This document shows positions 31,095-39,491 of a stretch of DNA of 47,841 bases, piece after piece (within the stretch, counting starts at the first letter, position 1; each line of letters opens with the position of its first letter). The position numbers and the translations under genes are program-made. The notes below the pieces were generated by a model. It had not been told where the DNA came from, did not search any database, and saw only the letters and a list, made by a program, of their open reading frames with translations. Origin of the DNA: an uncultured Christensenella sp. (lineage in GTDB: Bacteria; Bacillota; Clostridia; Christensenellales; Borkfalkiaceae); contig CATLAR010000004.1 in NCBI GenBank assembly GCA_949878495.1, positions 1 to 47,841 on the forward strand, in the 5' to 3' direction.

Positions 31095-32294
31095 ATGAAC
31101 GTAATCAAAATCCCGCGCGTACTGCTTCCTGCGGACGGCACGGATATGCACAGGTGGGCGGTCAACGCCTGCGACCAATACACTTCGGATGAAAAATATT
31201 GGGCGGACGTCGAGGGTATAACCCGCGGCGTTCCGTCGGCTTTTAACCTCATTTTTCCCGAAATATATCTTAAAAGTCAGCCCGAACAGCGTATCGAGCG
31301 CATTAACAAAATGATGCGCGAGTACCTTTCGGGCGGCGTTTTTAAAGAAAGGGAAGGTCTTATTCTCGTCGAGCGCACCACGCCTTCAGGTACGCGCACG
31401 GGCATAGTTCTGGCGATAGACCTCGAGGAATATTCCTTTGAAAAGGGTGCGAAAACGCTCGTCCGTTCTACGGAAGCAACTATTTTAGAGCGCATTCCGC
31501 CCCGCGTGGAAATACGCAAAAACGCAGCTTTGGAAATGCCGCATGCAATGCTTTTGTTCGACGACGAGAAAAACGTCGTGCTCGGCGGCTTGAAACGGGG
31601 CGACACTTTATACGATTTCGATCTTATGATGAACGGCGGCAGAGTAAAGGGCTGCGCCGTGGAAAATCCCGAAGAGGTTATAAACGCGCTTTATTCGCTT
31701 GCCGATGGCGCTCGCGCGGTTGAAAGATACGGCAAGGACGAAAAACTTCTGTTCGCCGTGGGCGACGGAAATCACTCGCTCGCAACGGCTAAAACCTGCT
31801 GGGAAAACATTAAAAAAGGGCTGTCCGAAGCCGAAAAGCAAGATCACCCCGCAAGGTTCGCGCTGGTTGAAGCGGTGAATATTTACGATCCCGCGCTTGA
31901 GTTTAAGCCCATACACAGATACGTAAAAACGCCGCGCGTAGAAGAGTTTACGGCGGGATTGAAAACTTCGTGCGGGTCTGCGGCGTATATTGTTAGTAAA
32001 GGCGTCAGAAGCGAAGCTCCTTTCGACTGCGATATTCCGCAGGGTATACGCGCCCTCGACGAATATATCGCGCGGTTTACGGCGCGTTACGGCGGCGAAG
32101 TAGATTATATTCACGGCGGGGACGAACTTACCGAATTGACCCGTAAAGAGGGCGTGGGAATAATTCTGCCCGCGATTTGCAAGGACGATTTTTTCCGTCT
32201 TATTCTCGAAGGCGGCAATCTGCCCAGAAAGACGTTTTCTATGGGCGAAGGCGACGAAAAGCGTTATTATATCGAAGCGAGAAAAATAGTTTAG
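31095..32294 (+). CDS. DUF1015 family protein
   Basis: The 399-residue protein matches the DUF1015 family, whose members begin with IPRVLLPADGTDM-like stretches and carry VGDGNHSLATAK near the middle (here about residue 220). The function of the family is unknown; it is often found near serine or amino-acid biosynthesis genes. A GAGGT site overlaps the end of the CdaR-like frame. It is followed by aspartokinase after 26 bp. There is no signal peptide, so a cytoplasmic location is expected. Confidence 0.88.
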   Translation: MNVIKIPRVLLPADGTDMHRWAVNACDQYTSDEKYWADVEGITRGVPSAFNLIFPEIYLKSQPEQRIERINKMMREYLSGGVFKEREGLILVERTTPSGTRTGIVLAIDLEEYSFEKGAKTLVRSTEATILERIPPRVEIRKNAALEMPHAMLLFDDEKNVVLGGLKRGDTLYDFDLMMNGGRVKGCAVENPEEVINALYSLADGARAVERYGKDEKLLFAVGDGNHSLATAKTCWENIKKGLSEAEKQDHPARFALVEAVNIYDPALEFKPIHRYVKTPRVEEFTAGLKTSCGSAAYIVSKGVRSEAPFDCDIPQGIRALDEYIARFTARYGGEVDYIHGGDELTELTRKEGVGIILPAICKDDFFRLILEGGNLPRKTFSMGEGDEKRYYIEARKIV

Positions 32295-32320
32295 CGCGGA
32301 GTTTGTCCGCAAGGTGTTAT

Positions 32321-33640
32321 ATGTCAGTGAAAGTGTGTAAATTCGGCGGCACGTCGATGGCGGACGGAAACGTCATTAAAAGAGTAAAAGCTATAACAGA
32401 CGACGACGAAGAGCGCAAATTCGTGGTGGTTTCCGCTCCCGGTAAGAGATATTCGGGCGATATCAAGGTCACCGATATGCTCTACGAATGCCACAAAAAA
32501 TTAATGAGCGAAGGCTCGCTCGGCGATTCGTTCGCCGCCGTGCGCGACCGCTTTACTTCCATAGTCAAAGAGCTTGGGCTGGATTTCGATATAAAGTCGG
32601 TGCTCGACGAAACGGAGCGCAGAATAGAGCGTGAATGCAGCGAGGACTTTACCGCTTCCCGCGGGGAGTACCTCAGCGCGCGCATTACGGCGAAAGCGCT
32701 CGGCGCGGAGTTCGTAGACGCTGAGGACGTAATTTTCTTTAAAGAGGACGGCTCGCTCGACAGTGCGCGGACTTATAAAGCCGTAGACGACGCCGTCTGC
32801 AAATGCGCCCGCGCGGTATTGCCCGGTTTTTACGGCAAGGGCGCGGACGGCAAGGTCAAAACCTTCTCCCGCGGCGGTTCGGATATCTCGGGCGCGGTAG
32901 TCGCGCGCGCGGTAAACGCTTCCGTGTATGAAAACTGGACGGACGTTTCGGGTTTCCTTGCCTGCGACCCGAGAATAGTCGACAACCCCAAGCGCATCAA
33001 ACGCATTTCCTACAAGGAATTGCGGGAGCTGAGCTATATGGGCGCGAACGTCTTACATAGCGACAGCATTTTTCCCGTGCGCAAAGCTAATATCCCCATA
33101 GTCATAAAAAACACTTTCCGTCCCGAGGACGAGGGTACGGAAATTTTACCCAGCTCGCGCTATACGCCCCTCGGCAACGTCGTAACGGGCGTGGCGGGCA
33201 AAAAGAATTTCACGGTTATTTTTATTGAAAAATCGCATATGAACTCCGAAATCGGGTTCATCGGCAAGGTGCTCTGCGCGGTCGCCGCAGAGGGCGTTTC
33301 CGTCGAACATATACCTTCGGGTATAGACACTATGTCGCTGGTTATAGAGAGTTGTCAGCTTACCGACAGCAAGCTCGGCAAAATAACCGAAGATATTAAA
33401 GAGAGCGTCAATCCCGACCTTATCCGCATTATTGAAAACATCGCTCTCATAGCAACCGTCGGTCACGGAATGTCGTCGTCCGTAGGCACGAGCGCGCGGC
33501 TTTTCAACGCCATTGCCGCCGCCGACGTAAACATTAAAATGATCGATCAGGGTTCGAGCGAAATGAACATCATAGTCGGCGTCAAAAACGACGATTACGA
33601 AAAATGCATTAGCGCGATTTACAGCGAGTTTTTCAGATAA
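32321..33640 (+). CDS. lysC: Aspartate kinase
   Basis: The 439-residue enzyme phosphorylates aspartate, the first step towards lysine, threonine and methionine. The true start is the ATG at 32321, behind AAGGTG, because KVCKFGGTSMADG is the conserved N-terminal kinase motif; the frame is open further upstream but lies inside the previous gene. The kinase domain shows SRGGSDISGA near residue 180 and FLACDPRI. The last 140 residues form the regulatory ACT region (for example GFIGKVLCAVAAEGVSVEHIP), so feedback inhibition by an amino acid is likely. It is monofunctional, with no homoserine dehydrogenase part. Confidence 0.95.
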   Translation: MSVKVCKFGGTSMADGNVIKRVKAITDDDEERKFVVVSAPGKRYSGDIKVTDMLYECHKKLMSEGSLGDSFAAVRDRFTSIVKELGLDFDIKSVLDETERRIERECSEDFTASRGEYLSARITAKALGAEFVDAEDVIFFKEDGSLDSARTYKAVDDAVCKCARAVLPGFYGKGADGKVKTFSRGGSDISGAVVARAVNASVYENWTDVSGFLACDPRIVDNPKRIKRISYKELRELSYMGANVLHSDSIFPVRKANIPIVIKNTFRPEDEGTEILPSSRYTPLGNVVTGVAGKKNFTVIFIEKSHMNSEIGFIGKVLCAVAAEGVSVEHIPSGIDTMSLVIESCQLTDSKLGKITEDIKESVNPDLIRIIENIALIATVGHGMSSSVGTSARLFNAIAAADVNIKMIDQGSSEMNIIVGVKNDDYEKCISAIYSEFFR

Positions 33641-33669
33641 AGCCGTAAAAACGGCGCGGGGAGAGGTTG

Positions 33670-34683
33670 GTGCATTCGGCAAAACAAAAGCGTAAAAAAA
33701 AGATAATCAAGATCGTATCGATATCGGTAAGTATTCTTGCCGTGCTCGCCGCGCTTTCTCTGCTGATAGCTAACTTTTTCATACCCGTAAAATATCTTTC
33801 GGCGTACTTCGTTCCCGTCCGGAAAAATCCCGCGGGCGAAATGCGCGTGACTTTCGTCGACGTAGGCTTCGGCGATTGCACTATAGTCGAGTTCCCCGAC
33901 GGCAAAACCGCGCTTATCGACGCGGGCGACGGTTCCGCTTCGACTGCCCGCACAATTTTCGCCGCCTTAAATTCCAAGGGCATCGATAAGATAGACTATC
34001 TCGTAGCAACTTCCGTGCGCGGCGATACGTGCGGCGGCTTCGAAGAGATTTTCAGATACAAAAACGTCGGCGCGGTATTTTCGCCGTACTGTCCCGTGAC
34101 TTATATAAGCGAGGGCTTCCGCTCGTTCAGCCGTTCGGTCGTTGAAAAAGGCTTCAAGCCCGTCTATCTCGGTTACGGCACGAATATAGCTTCTACCGGA
34201 GATTACAGATTTTTCACGCTCTCGCCTACGGGTATCGACAGCGAAGGCAGTGAAATAACAGAAATGCTCGACAACCCATCGAGGCAAAATATCGACAACG
34301 CTTCCGCCGTGCTTTGGCTGGAATACGGCGGGGTAGGGTTCCTTCTGTCGGGCAACGTAAACGAGTCCGTTCAGCGAAAACTTTGCGTAGCGGCGGATGT
34401 CGGAGCCGAAGTCGACGGCGAAATAATAGATATTTCAGGCTGTTCTGTATTAAAAGTCCCCAACCGCGGCGCGGATAGTGCGGCATTTAAAGGGTTTTAC
34501 GATACTTTTAACCCTGAAACGGCAATAATGAGCGTTGGTGAAAACGCCCTCGGCTGTCCGTCCGTCAACGCTCTGACTTACGCGCAGGGCTGCGTAGGGG
34601 ACAGGCTGTTCCGCACGGACTTCGACGGGACGGTTACCGTAACGGTAAAAGACGGGAAATACACCGTAAGTAAGGAGAAATAA
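33670..34683 (+). CDS. ComEC-like metallo-beta-lactamase-fold protein lacking all metal ligands
   Basis: The protein has a basic start, one transmembrane helix (residues 12-38) and an extracytoplasmic domain with the order of the ComEC C-terminal or secreted MBL domain: VTFVDVGFGDCTIVEFPDGK, LIDAGD, IDKIDYLVAT, FLLSGN, VLKVPNRGADS, SVGENALGCPS, RTDFDGTVTV. Each metal-ligand position has changed: THxHxDHxGG reads TSVRGDTCGG (114-123), the GD of TGD reads SGN, HHG reads NRG and GHPS reads GCPS. It should therefore be catalytically inactive. I prefer the GTG at 33670, six bases after GGGGAG; a TTG at 33667 is directly adjacent. It sits between lysC and aroC, 5 bp before aroC. Confidence 0.85.
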   Translation: MHSAKQKRKKKIIKIVSISVSILAVLAALSLLIANFFIPVKYLSAYFVPVRKNPAGEMRVTFVDVGFGDCTIVEFPDGKTALIDAGDGSASTARTIFAALNSKGIDKIDYLVATSVRGDTCGGFEEIFRYKNVGAVFSPYCPVTYISEGFRSFSRSVVEKGFKPVYLGYGTNIASTGDYRFFTLSPTGIDSEGSEITEMLDNPSRQNIDNASAVLWLEYGGVGFLLSGNVNESVQRKLCVAADVGAEVDGEIIDISGCSVLKVPNRGADSAAFKGFYDTFNPETAIMSVGENALGCPSVNALTYAQGCVGDRLFRTDFDGTVTVTVKDGKYTVSKEK

Positions 34684-34688
34684 CGCAT

Positions 34689-35813
34689 ATGAAGCTGACC
34701 ACTGCGGGCGAATCCCACGGCAAAACGCTCGTCGGGATAATAGAGGGACTGCCCTCCAACTTAAAAATAGATATCGGTGAAATCAACGCGTACCTCGCTC
34801 TCCGTCAAAACGGTTACGGCAGGGGCGGCAGACAGAAGATAGAGCGTGACGAGGTGGAAATTCTCTCGGGCGTACGCAATCTTTTAACGCTCGCAAGCCC
34901 GCTTAGTTTTGCAATCCGCAACCGCGACTATGAAAATTGGCGGGAGTTTATGGCTCCCGAAGGCTGCGACGTTTCGCAAAGGACGCTTACGAAAGTGCGC
35001 CCCGGTCACGCCGATTTAACGGGTGTTTTAAAGTACGGCCAGACGGACGCTCGCAATATTTTAGAGCGCGCGAGCGCGCGGGAAACCGCCGTCCGCGTAG
35101 TTGCGGGCACGGTCGCGCGTCAGTATTTAAGGACGCTCGGCGTGCAGATCACGGGCTATGTGAAGGGCGTGTGTGGAATCGTTGACCCCGTAATATACCC
35201 GTTTGAACGCATTGAAGAGGCGAAAAAACACCCGCTGTTTATGCTCGATAACGATAAAGAAAAAGAGGCTTGCGCGCTTTTGGATAAGCTTAAAGCCGAG
35301 GGCGACACCGCGGGCGGGTTAATCGAAATCCGCGTTAAGGGACTTAAAAGCGGTTTCGGCAGCTGTATGCGCTACGCGGACAAGCTCGACGCCCTTCTCT
35401 GCGGCGCGGCAATGAGCGTTCAGGCTATCAAGGGCGTTGAAATCGGGCTTGGTTTCGAGGCGGCGAACCTGAAAGGCAGTCTCGTGCACGACGAAATTTA
35501 TTACGACGGAAATTACCGCAGAAAGACCAACCGCGCAGGCGGTATAGAGGGCGGAATGTCCAACGGCGAAGAGATAGTTCTGCGCGCGTCTATGAAGCCC
35601 ATTCCCACGCTGATGCGCGGGCTCGATACCGTTGATATACGCACTAAAGAGCCGACGAAGGCGGCGGGAGAACGCAGCGACGTGGCCGCCGTATGCGCCG
35701 CGGAAATCATACTCGAAAGCGTGGTGGCGTTCGCGCTTGCAGACGTCGTTTCCCAAAGATTGGGCGGCGACAATATGCGCGAAGTTACCGAAAGATACGG
35801 GAAACTTGTGTAA
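34689..35813 (+). CDS. aroC: Chorismate synthase
   Basis: The 374-residue enzyme makes chorismate from 5-enolpyruvylshikimate 3-phosphate using reduced FMN. It begins TTAGESHGKTLVGIIEGLP with the first family signature, has RQNGYGRGGRQKIE near residue 38 and the RASARETAVRVVAG segment near 120. The C-terminus has the RSDVAAVCAAEIILE helix. An AAGGAG site lies about 11 bases upstream. It is the first of five consecutive shikimate genes that touch or overlap one another. Confidence 0.97.
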   Translation: MKLTTAGESHGKTLVGIIEGLPSNLKIDIGEINAYLALRQNGYGRGGRQKIERDEVEILSGVRNLLTLASPLSFAIRNRDYENWREFMAPEGCDVSQRTLTKVRPGHADLTGVLKYGQTDARNILERASARETAVRVVAGTVARQYLRTLGVQITGYVKGVCGIVDPVIYPFERIEEAKKHPLFMLDNDKEKEACALLDKLKAEGDTAGGLIEIRVKGLKSGFGSCMRYADKLDALLCGAAMSVQAIKGVEIGLGFEAANLKGSLVHDEIYYDGNYRRKTNRAGGIEGGMSNGEEIVLRASMKPIPTLMRGLDTVDIRTKEPTKAAGERSDVAAVCAAEIILESVVAFALADVVSQRLGGDNMREVTERYGKLV

Positions 35814-35814
35814 A

Positions 35815-36873
35815 ATGAGAGAAATAGTTTTAAAAACGCCTTCCTGCGACAGCGTTATTTACTGTGGCGCGGGTGCTTTCGACGAATATGCGCCTTCGGT
35901 TGCGGGCGAACAGCTTTTCGTCGTTACCGATACTAACGTTTATGAGCTCTACGAAAAGCTCATTAAAAAGACCTTCGGCGAAAAAATTTTCGTGCTCGAA
36001 GCGGGGGAAGAAAGCAAGAACCCCGAAAACCTCCTGAAAATACTTCGGGCAATGCTCGACGGCGGAATGCGCCGCAACTGCCGCGTAATAGCGTTCGGCG
36101 GCGGCGTGGTCGGCGATATTGCGGGGCTTGCCGCTTCGCTGTATATGCGCGGCGTGCGGCTCACGCAGGTACCCACTACCCTTTTGGCGCAGGTGGACAG
36201 TTCCGTCGGCGGCAAAACGGCGGTGGATATGGGCGGAGTAAAGAACATTCTGGGCGCTTTTTATCAGCCCGAAAAAGTCGTGTGCGACCCCCGCTTTCTC
36301 GACACCCTTCCCGAACGCGAGATAAAATGCGGGTTGGGCGAAATCGTCAAGTACGGCGCGCTCGACGGTAATATATACTCTAAGCTTATGGACAACGCCG
36401 GAAATCTTGCGGCGAGGTCCTTTCTCGAAGATATAATTTATGACTGCGTTGCGTATAAAGCCGAAGTCGTGAAAAAGGACGAGCGCGATTTGAGCGGCGC
36501 GCGCAAGGCGTTGAACCTCGGTCACACTACGGGGCACGCTTTCGAGCTTTATTACGGCGGCAAATCTCACGGCGAATGCGTGCTTATCGGCGCTTATTAC
36601 GAGCTGTATATAGCCCGAAAGTACGGCATATGCGGGGGGTATTACGCAGATAACCTTGAAAAACTTATACTCGGCGTGCTCAAAGCAAAGCCCGTATGTG
36701 CAGATGCGGATAAGGCGGCGCAAATCGCCGTACACGACAAGAAAAACGACGACGAGAACATATCGCTTATAGTGCCCGAACGAGAGGGCGTTTGCAGGGA
36801 GATTAAAATCGGGCTTACCGAGTACAAGACCCTGCTTGCCGAATGCGCAAGGGCGGCGGGAGGCGGCAAATGA
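35815..36873 (+). CDS. aroB: 3-dehydroquinate synthase
   Basis: The 352-residue NAD+- and metal-dependent enzyme cyclises DAHP to 3-dehydroquinate. The ATG at 35815 lies 1 bp after the aroC stop codon; longer in-frame starts are inside aroC. Family motifs include FGGGVVGDIAGLAASLYMRG, PTTLLAQVDSSVGGKTA and the metal ligand region LGHTTGHAFE with another His in GESHGECV-like KSHGECVLIG. The length is normal. Its stop overlaps the aroE start (ATGA). Confidence 0.97.
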   Translation: MREIVLKTPSCDSVIYCGAGAFDEYAPSVAGEQLFVVTDTNVYELYEKLIKKTFGEKIFVLEAGEESKNPENLLKILRAMLDGGMRRNCRVIAFGGGVVGDIAGLAASLYMRGVRLTQVPTTLLAQVDSSVGGKTAVDMGGVKNILGAFYQPEKVVCDPRFLDTLPEREIKCGLGEIVKYGALDGNIYSKLMDNAGNLAARSFLEDIIYDCVAYKAEVVKKDERDLSGARKALNLGHTTGHAFELYYGGKSHGECVLIGAYYELYIARKYGICGGYYADNLEKLILGVLKAKPVCADADKAAQIAVHDKKNDDENISLIVPEREGVCREIKIGLTEYKTLLAECARAAGGGK

Positions 36874-37679
36874 AAAGATTGGCGGTAATCGGCAAGGACG
36901 TTTCAAAGTCCGCAAGTCCGCAAATTCATAACTTTATAGCAAAAAAATTGAACCTCGAACTCGAATACGGCGCAATTTCCGTGCCCGAAGAGGAGTTTGG
37001 CGGCAGAATAGGCGAAATTTTAAAGAATTACGACGGTTTAAACGTAACCATTCCGTATAAACTTTCAATAATTTCCTGCCTTAAAAATACCGTGGGCGAC
37101 GCCGTGGCGTTCGGCGCGGTGAACACCGTAGATACGCATTCGCTTACGGGCTACAATACCGACGGCGAGGGCTTCGCGTTAATGCTTTCCAACGAGGGAG
37201 TTCGTCTAAGAGGCAAAGACGTGCTTGTGATAGGCGCTGGCGGCGCGGGCAGAAGCGTTGCCGCAAAGCTGTGCGAAAGCGGCGCAAAGACCTTTATTTA
37301 CGATAAGAATTTTGACGGCGCGCGCGCCGTGGCAAGCGAGTTTACGGGCGTGACCGCGCTTGAGAAAATTCCGTTGACCCCATACTATGCCGTAATTAAC
37401 GCAAGCGGCGTGGGAATGCATAAGAGCGAGGGGCTTTCCCCCGCGGGCGGCGATTTGCTGTCGCTGTGCGAGGTTGCCGCCGACCTCATCTACGTTCCCG
37501 CACGCAGTAAATTTCTTGAAATCGCCGCTTCTTACGGCAAAAAAATCATAAACGGTCTGGCAATGCTCTTTTATCAGGCGTACTTCGCGGAATGTATTTT
37601 CTTCGGCAGAACGCCGGACGAAAACGAGGCTAAAAAACTTTTCGAAGAATACGCCGCATCGGCGCAGCGGGAGGGTTAA
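36870..37679 (+). CDS. aroE: Shikimate dehydrogenase
   Basis: The 269-residue enzyme reduces 3-dehydroshikimate with NADPH. The start at 36870 overlaps aroB by 4 nt and gives the family beginning LAVIGKDVSKSASPQIHN, with the shikimate-binding Ser residues. The catalytic Lys lies in LNVTIPYK near residue 62, the Asp in YNTDGEGF near 100, and the NADP motif GAGGAGRSV follows near 124. It is typical in length. Confidence 0.96.
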   Translation: MKRLAVIGKDVSKSASPQIHNFIAKKLNLELEYGAISVPEEEFGGRIGEILKNYDGLNVTIPYKLSIISCLKNTVGDAVAFGAVNTVDTHSLTGYNTDGEGFALMLSNEGVRLRGKDVLVIGAGGAGRSVAAKLCESGAKTFIYDKNFDGARAVASEFTGVTALEKIPLTPYYAVINASGVGMHKSEGLSPAGGDLLSLCEVAADLIYVPARSKFLEIAASYGKKIINGLAMLFYQAYFAECIFFGRTPDENEAKKLFEEYAASAQREG

Positions 37680-37682
37680 TCT

Positions 37683-38093
37683 ATGAAACTTTTATTTATA
37701 AACGGCGTAAACCTCAATTTGACGGGCAAACGCGAAAAAGGCGTTTACGGCTCGCAGACTCTCGACGAAATAAACGCCGAAATCGTAAAACATTTCAAGG
37801 ACGACGAATGCGAGTTTTACCAGAGCAACTGCGAGGGCGAAATCTGTTCTAAAATACAGTCCGCCGAATGCGACGGCATTATTCTCAACGCGGGCGCGTT
37901 CACGCATTATTCGTACGCCATACGCGACGCGATCGCCGCGGTAAGCGTGCCCGTCGTAGAAGTGCATATGTCCAACGTGCACGCGCGCGAGGAATTCAGG
38001 CACAAATCCGTGCTGTCCGAAGTTTGTAAGGGCGTAATACTCGGCTTCGGCAAAAACAGCTATATACTTGCGGGCGAGAGCTTCAAAATATGA
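37683..38093 (+). CDS. aroQ: 3-dehydroquinate dehydratase, type II
   Basis: The 136-residue protein is the small type II dehydroquinase. Catalytic features are visible: NGVNLNLTGKREKGVYG at residues 7-23 with the catalytic Tyr, the NAGAFTHYSYAIRDA segment, and VHMSNVHAREEFRHKSV with the catalytic His region. It starts 3 bp after aroE and overlaps aroK by 4 nt. Confidence 0.96.
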   Translation: MKLLFINGVNLNLTGKREKGVYGSQTLDEINAEIVKHFKDDECEFYQSNCEGEICSKIQSAECDGIILNAGAFTHYSYAIRDAIAAVSVPVVEVHMSNVHAREEFRHKSVLSEVCKGVILGFGKNSYILAGESFKI

Positions 38094-38641
38094 TTATTCT
38101 TATCGGAATGCCCGGCAGCGGTAAAACTACCGTTATGAATTTATTCGAGAGAGTTTACGCTGAACCTACCGCCGATATCGACCGTTATATCGAGAACGAA
38201 CACGGTAATATATCCAATATTTTTGCCGATTACGGTGAAGAGTACTTCCGCGATATCGAAACCCGGACGATAAAAAAAGTTTTCGGGTTATATAACGACG
38301 CGCCGGGTTTTCTTGCCGACGGCTCGCAAAAAATCGTCTCGCCGTTCGCCCTCGTTTCAACGGGCGGCGGAAGCGTTTTACGGGAAGAAAACATAAAAAT
38401 TTTTAAAGAGCAGGGAAAAATCGTTTACTTGCGGGCAAATCCGGAAACGCTATTAAAACGGCTCGAAGGGGATAAAACGCGCCCTTTGTTGCAGGGCGGT
38501 ATGCGTGAAAAGCTGACCGCGTTGTTTGAAACCCGCAGCGCAATTTACGAACGCGTTGCCGACATAATAATAGATACCGACGGGCTTACGCCCGAACAAA
38601 CGCTCAGACTGATATTCGAAAAAACGGAGAAAGACGCATAA
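38090..38641 (+). CDS. aroK: Shikimate kinase
   Basis: The 183-residue P-loop kinase phosphorylates shikimate. It shows IGMPGSGKTTV (residues 5-15), the substrate Asp pair in ADIDRYIE near 33, STGGGSVL near 93 and the lid KTRPLL near 125. The section between 45 and 85 is slightly longer than in short shikimate kinases. It ends the aroC-B-E-Q-K run; DAHP synthase and EPSP synthase are not in the window, and the following SDR gene starts 15 bp later. Confidence 0.94.
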   Translation: MIILIGMPGSGKTTVMNLFERVYAEPTADIDRYIENEHGNISNIFADYGEEYFRDIETRTIKKVFGLYNDAPGFLADGSQKIVSPFALVSTGGGSVLREENIKIFKEQGKIVYLRANPETLLKRLEGDKTRPLLQGGMREKLTALFETRSAIYERVADIIIDTDGLTPEQTLRLIFEKTEKDA

Positions 38642-38656
38642 AGGCGGAAAGGGAAT

Positions 38657-39382
38657 ATGAAAACTGCACTCGTTACGGGGGGAACAAAGGGAATAGGAAA
38701 AGCGATAGCTCTGGCGTTTTTAAAGCGAGGCTATGAGGTCGTTCTGAATTACCGTTCGGACGAGCGCACCGCGCTTGCAACGCAGGACGAGTTCAATATG
38801 CTCGGCTATTGCCCCGTTTTACTGCGCGCCGACGTTTCTGACGAAGCTCAGGTAAAGGGGATGTTCAGGGAGTTTTTCTCGATATACAACCGTCTCGACG
38901 TGCTCGTAAACAACGCGGGGATTTCCCTCGTCAAAGTTATTCAGGACACTACTAGCGCCGATTGGAACAGGATATTCGACGTCAACGCAAAGTCTCAGTT
39001 TTTGTGTTGCCGCGAGGTCGCCAACAAAATGATTTTTCAGGGCGGCGGCTCGATTATCAACGTTTCGTCTATCTGGGGCGAGGTCGGCGCAAGTTGCGAA
39101 GTGGCGTATTCGGCGTCCAAAGGCGCGGTTATCGCGTTTACGAAGGCTCTTGCAAAGGAACTCGCGCCGTCGAACGTGCGCGTGAACTGCGTTTCCCCCG
39201 GCGTTATCGATACTGCCATGAATGCGAAACTGTCGGGCGAAGAAATGGAAGAGCTTATTTCAACGGTGCCTATGAACAGAATAGGCTCGCCCGACGACGT
39301 GGGCGAAGCGTGCGCCTGGCTTTCCGAAAGCCCGTATATCACGGGCGAGGTGCTTTCGGTGGGCGGAGGCTTCGGAAAATAA
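38657..39382 (+). CDS. Short-chain dehydrogenase/reductase (FabG-like)
   Basis: The 241-residue protein is a classical SDR. The cofactor motif TGGTKGIGKA is at residues 7-16, NNAGIS near 87, and the catalytic Ser (NVSSIWG) and YSASK are near 135-152. The overall pattern, including INVSS and VNCVSPGVIDTAM, is close to 3-oxoacyl-ACP reductase FabG, but no fatty-acid gene is adjacent, so the substrate could differ. A GGAAAGGGA site precedes the ATG. It is probably co-transcribed with the aro genes. The following 109 bp are AT-rich and show no strong hairpin. Confidence 0.88.
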   Translation: MKTALVTGGTKGIGKAIALAFLKRGYEVVLNYRSDERTALATQDEFNMLGYCPVLLRADVSDEAQVKGMFREFFSIYNRLDVLVNNAGISLVKVIQDTTSADWNRIFDVNAKSQFLCCREVANKMIFQGGGSIINVSSIWGEVGASCEVAYSASKGAVIAFTKALAKELAPSNVRVNCVSPGVIDTAMNAKLSGEEMEELISTVPMNRIGSPDDVGEACAWLSESPYITGEVLSVGGGFGK

Positions 39383-39491
39383 AAATTTTATATTTTTTTC
39401 GGAAAATTTAACGAAAAAAAGTAATTGCCGATTTTTTTTCGTATTATTTAGCGTACGGAAAGAAATTCTGATAATTACGGCGGGGAAGAGT

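Noticed and set aside
32177-32320. An upstream extension of the aspartokinase frame
   Set aside because: It overlaps the DUF1015 gene, and the conserved kinase N-terminus with a ribosome binding site starts at 32321.
33641-33669. A GCCGT/ACGGC hairpin after aspartokinase as terminator
   Set aside because: The stem is only five base pairs with no T-run, and the next gene starts immediately.
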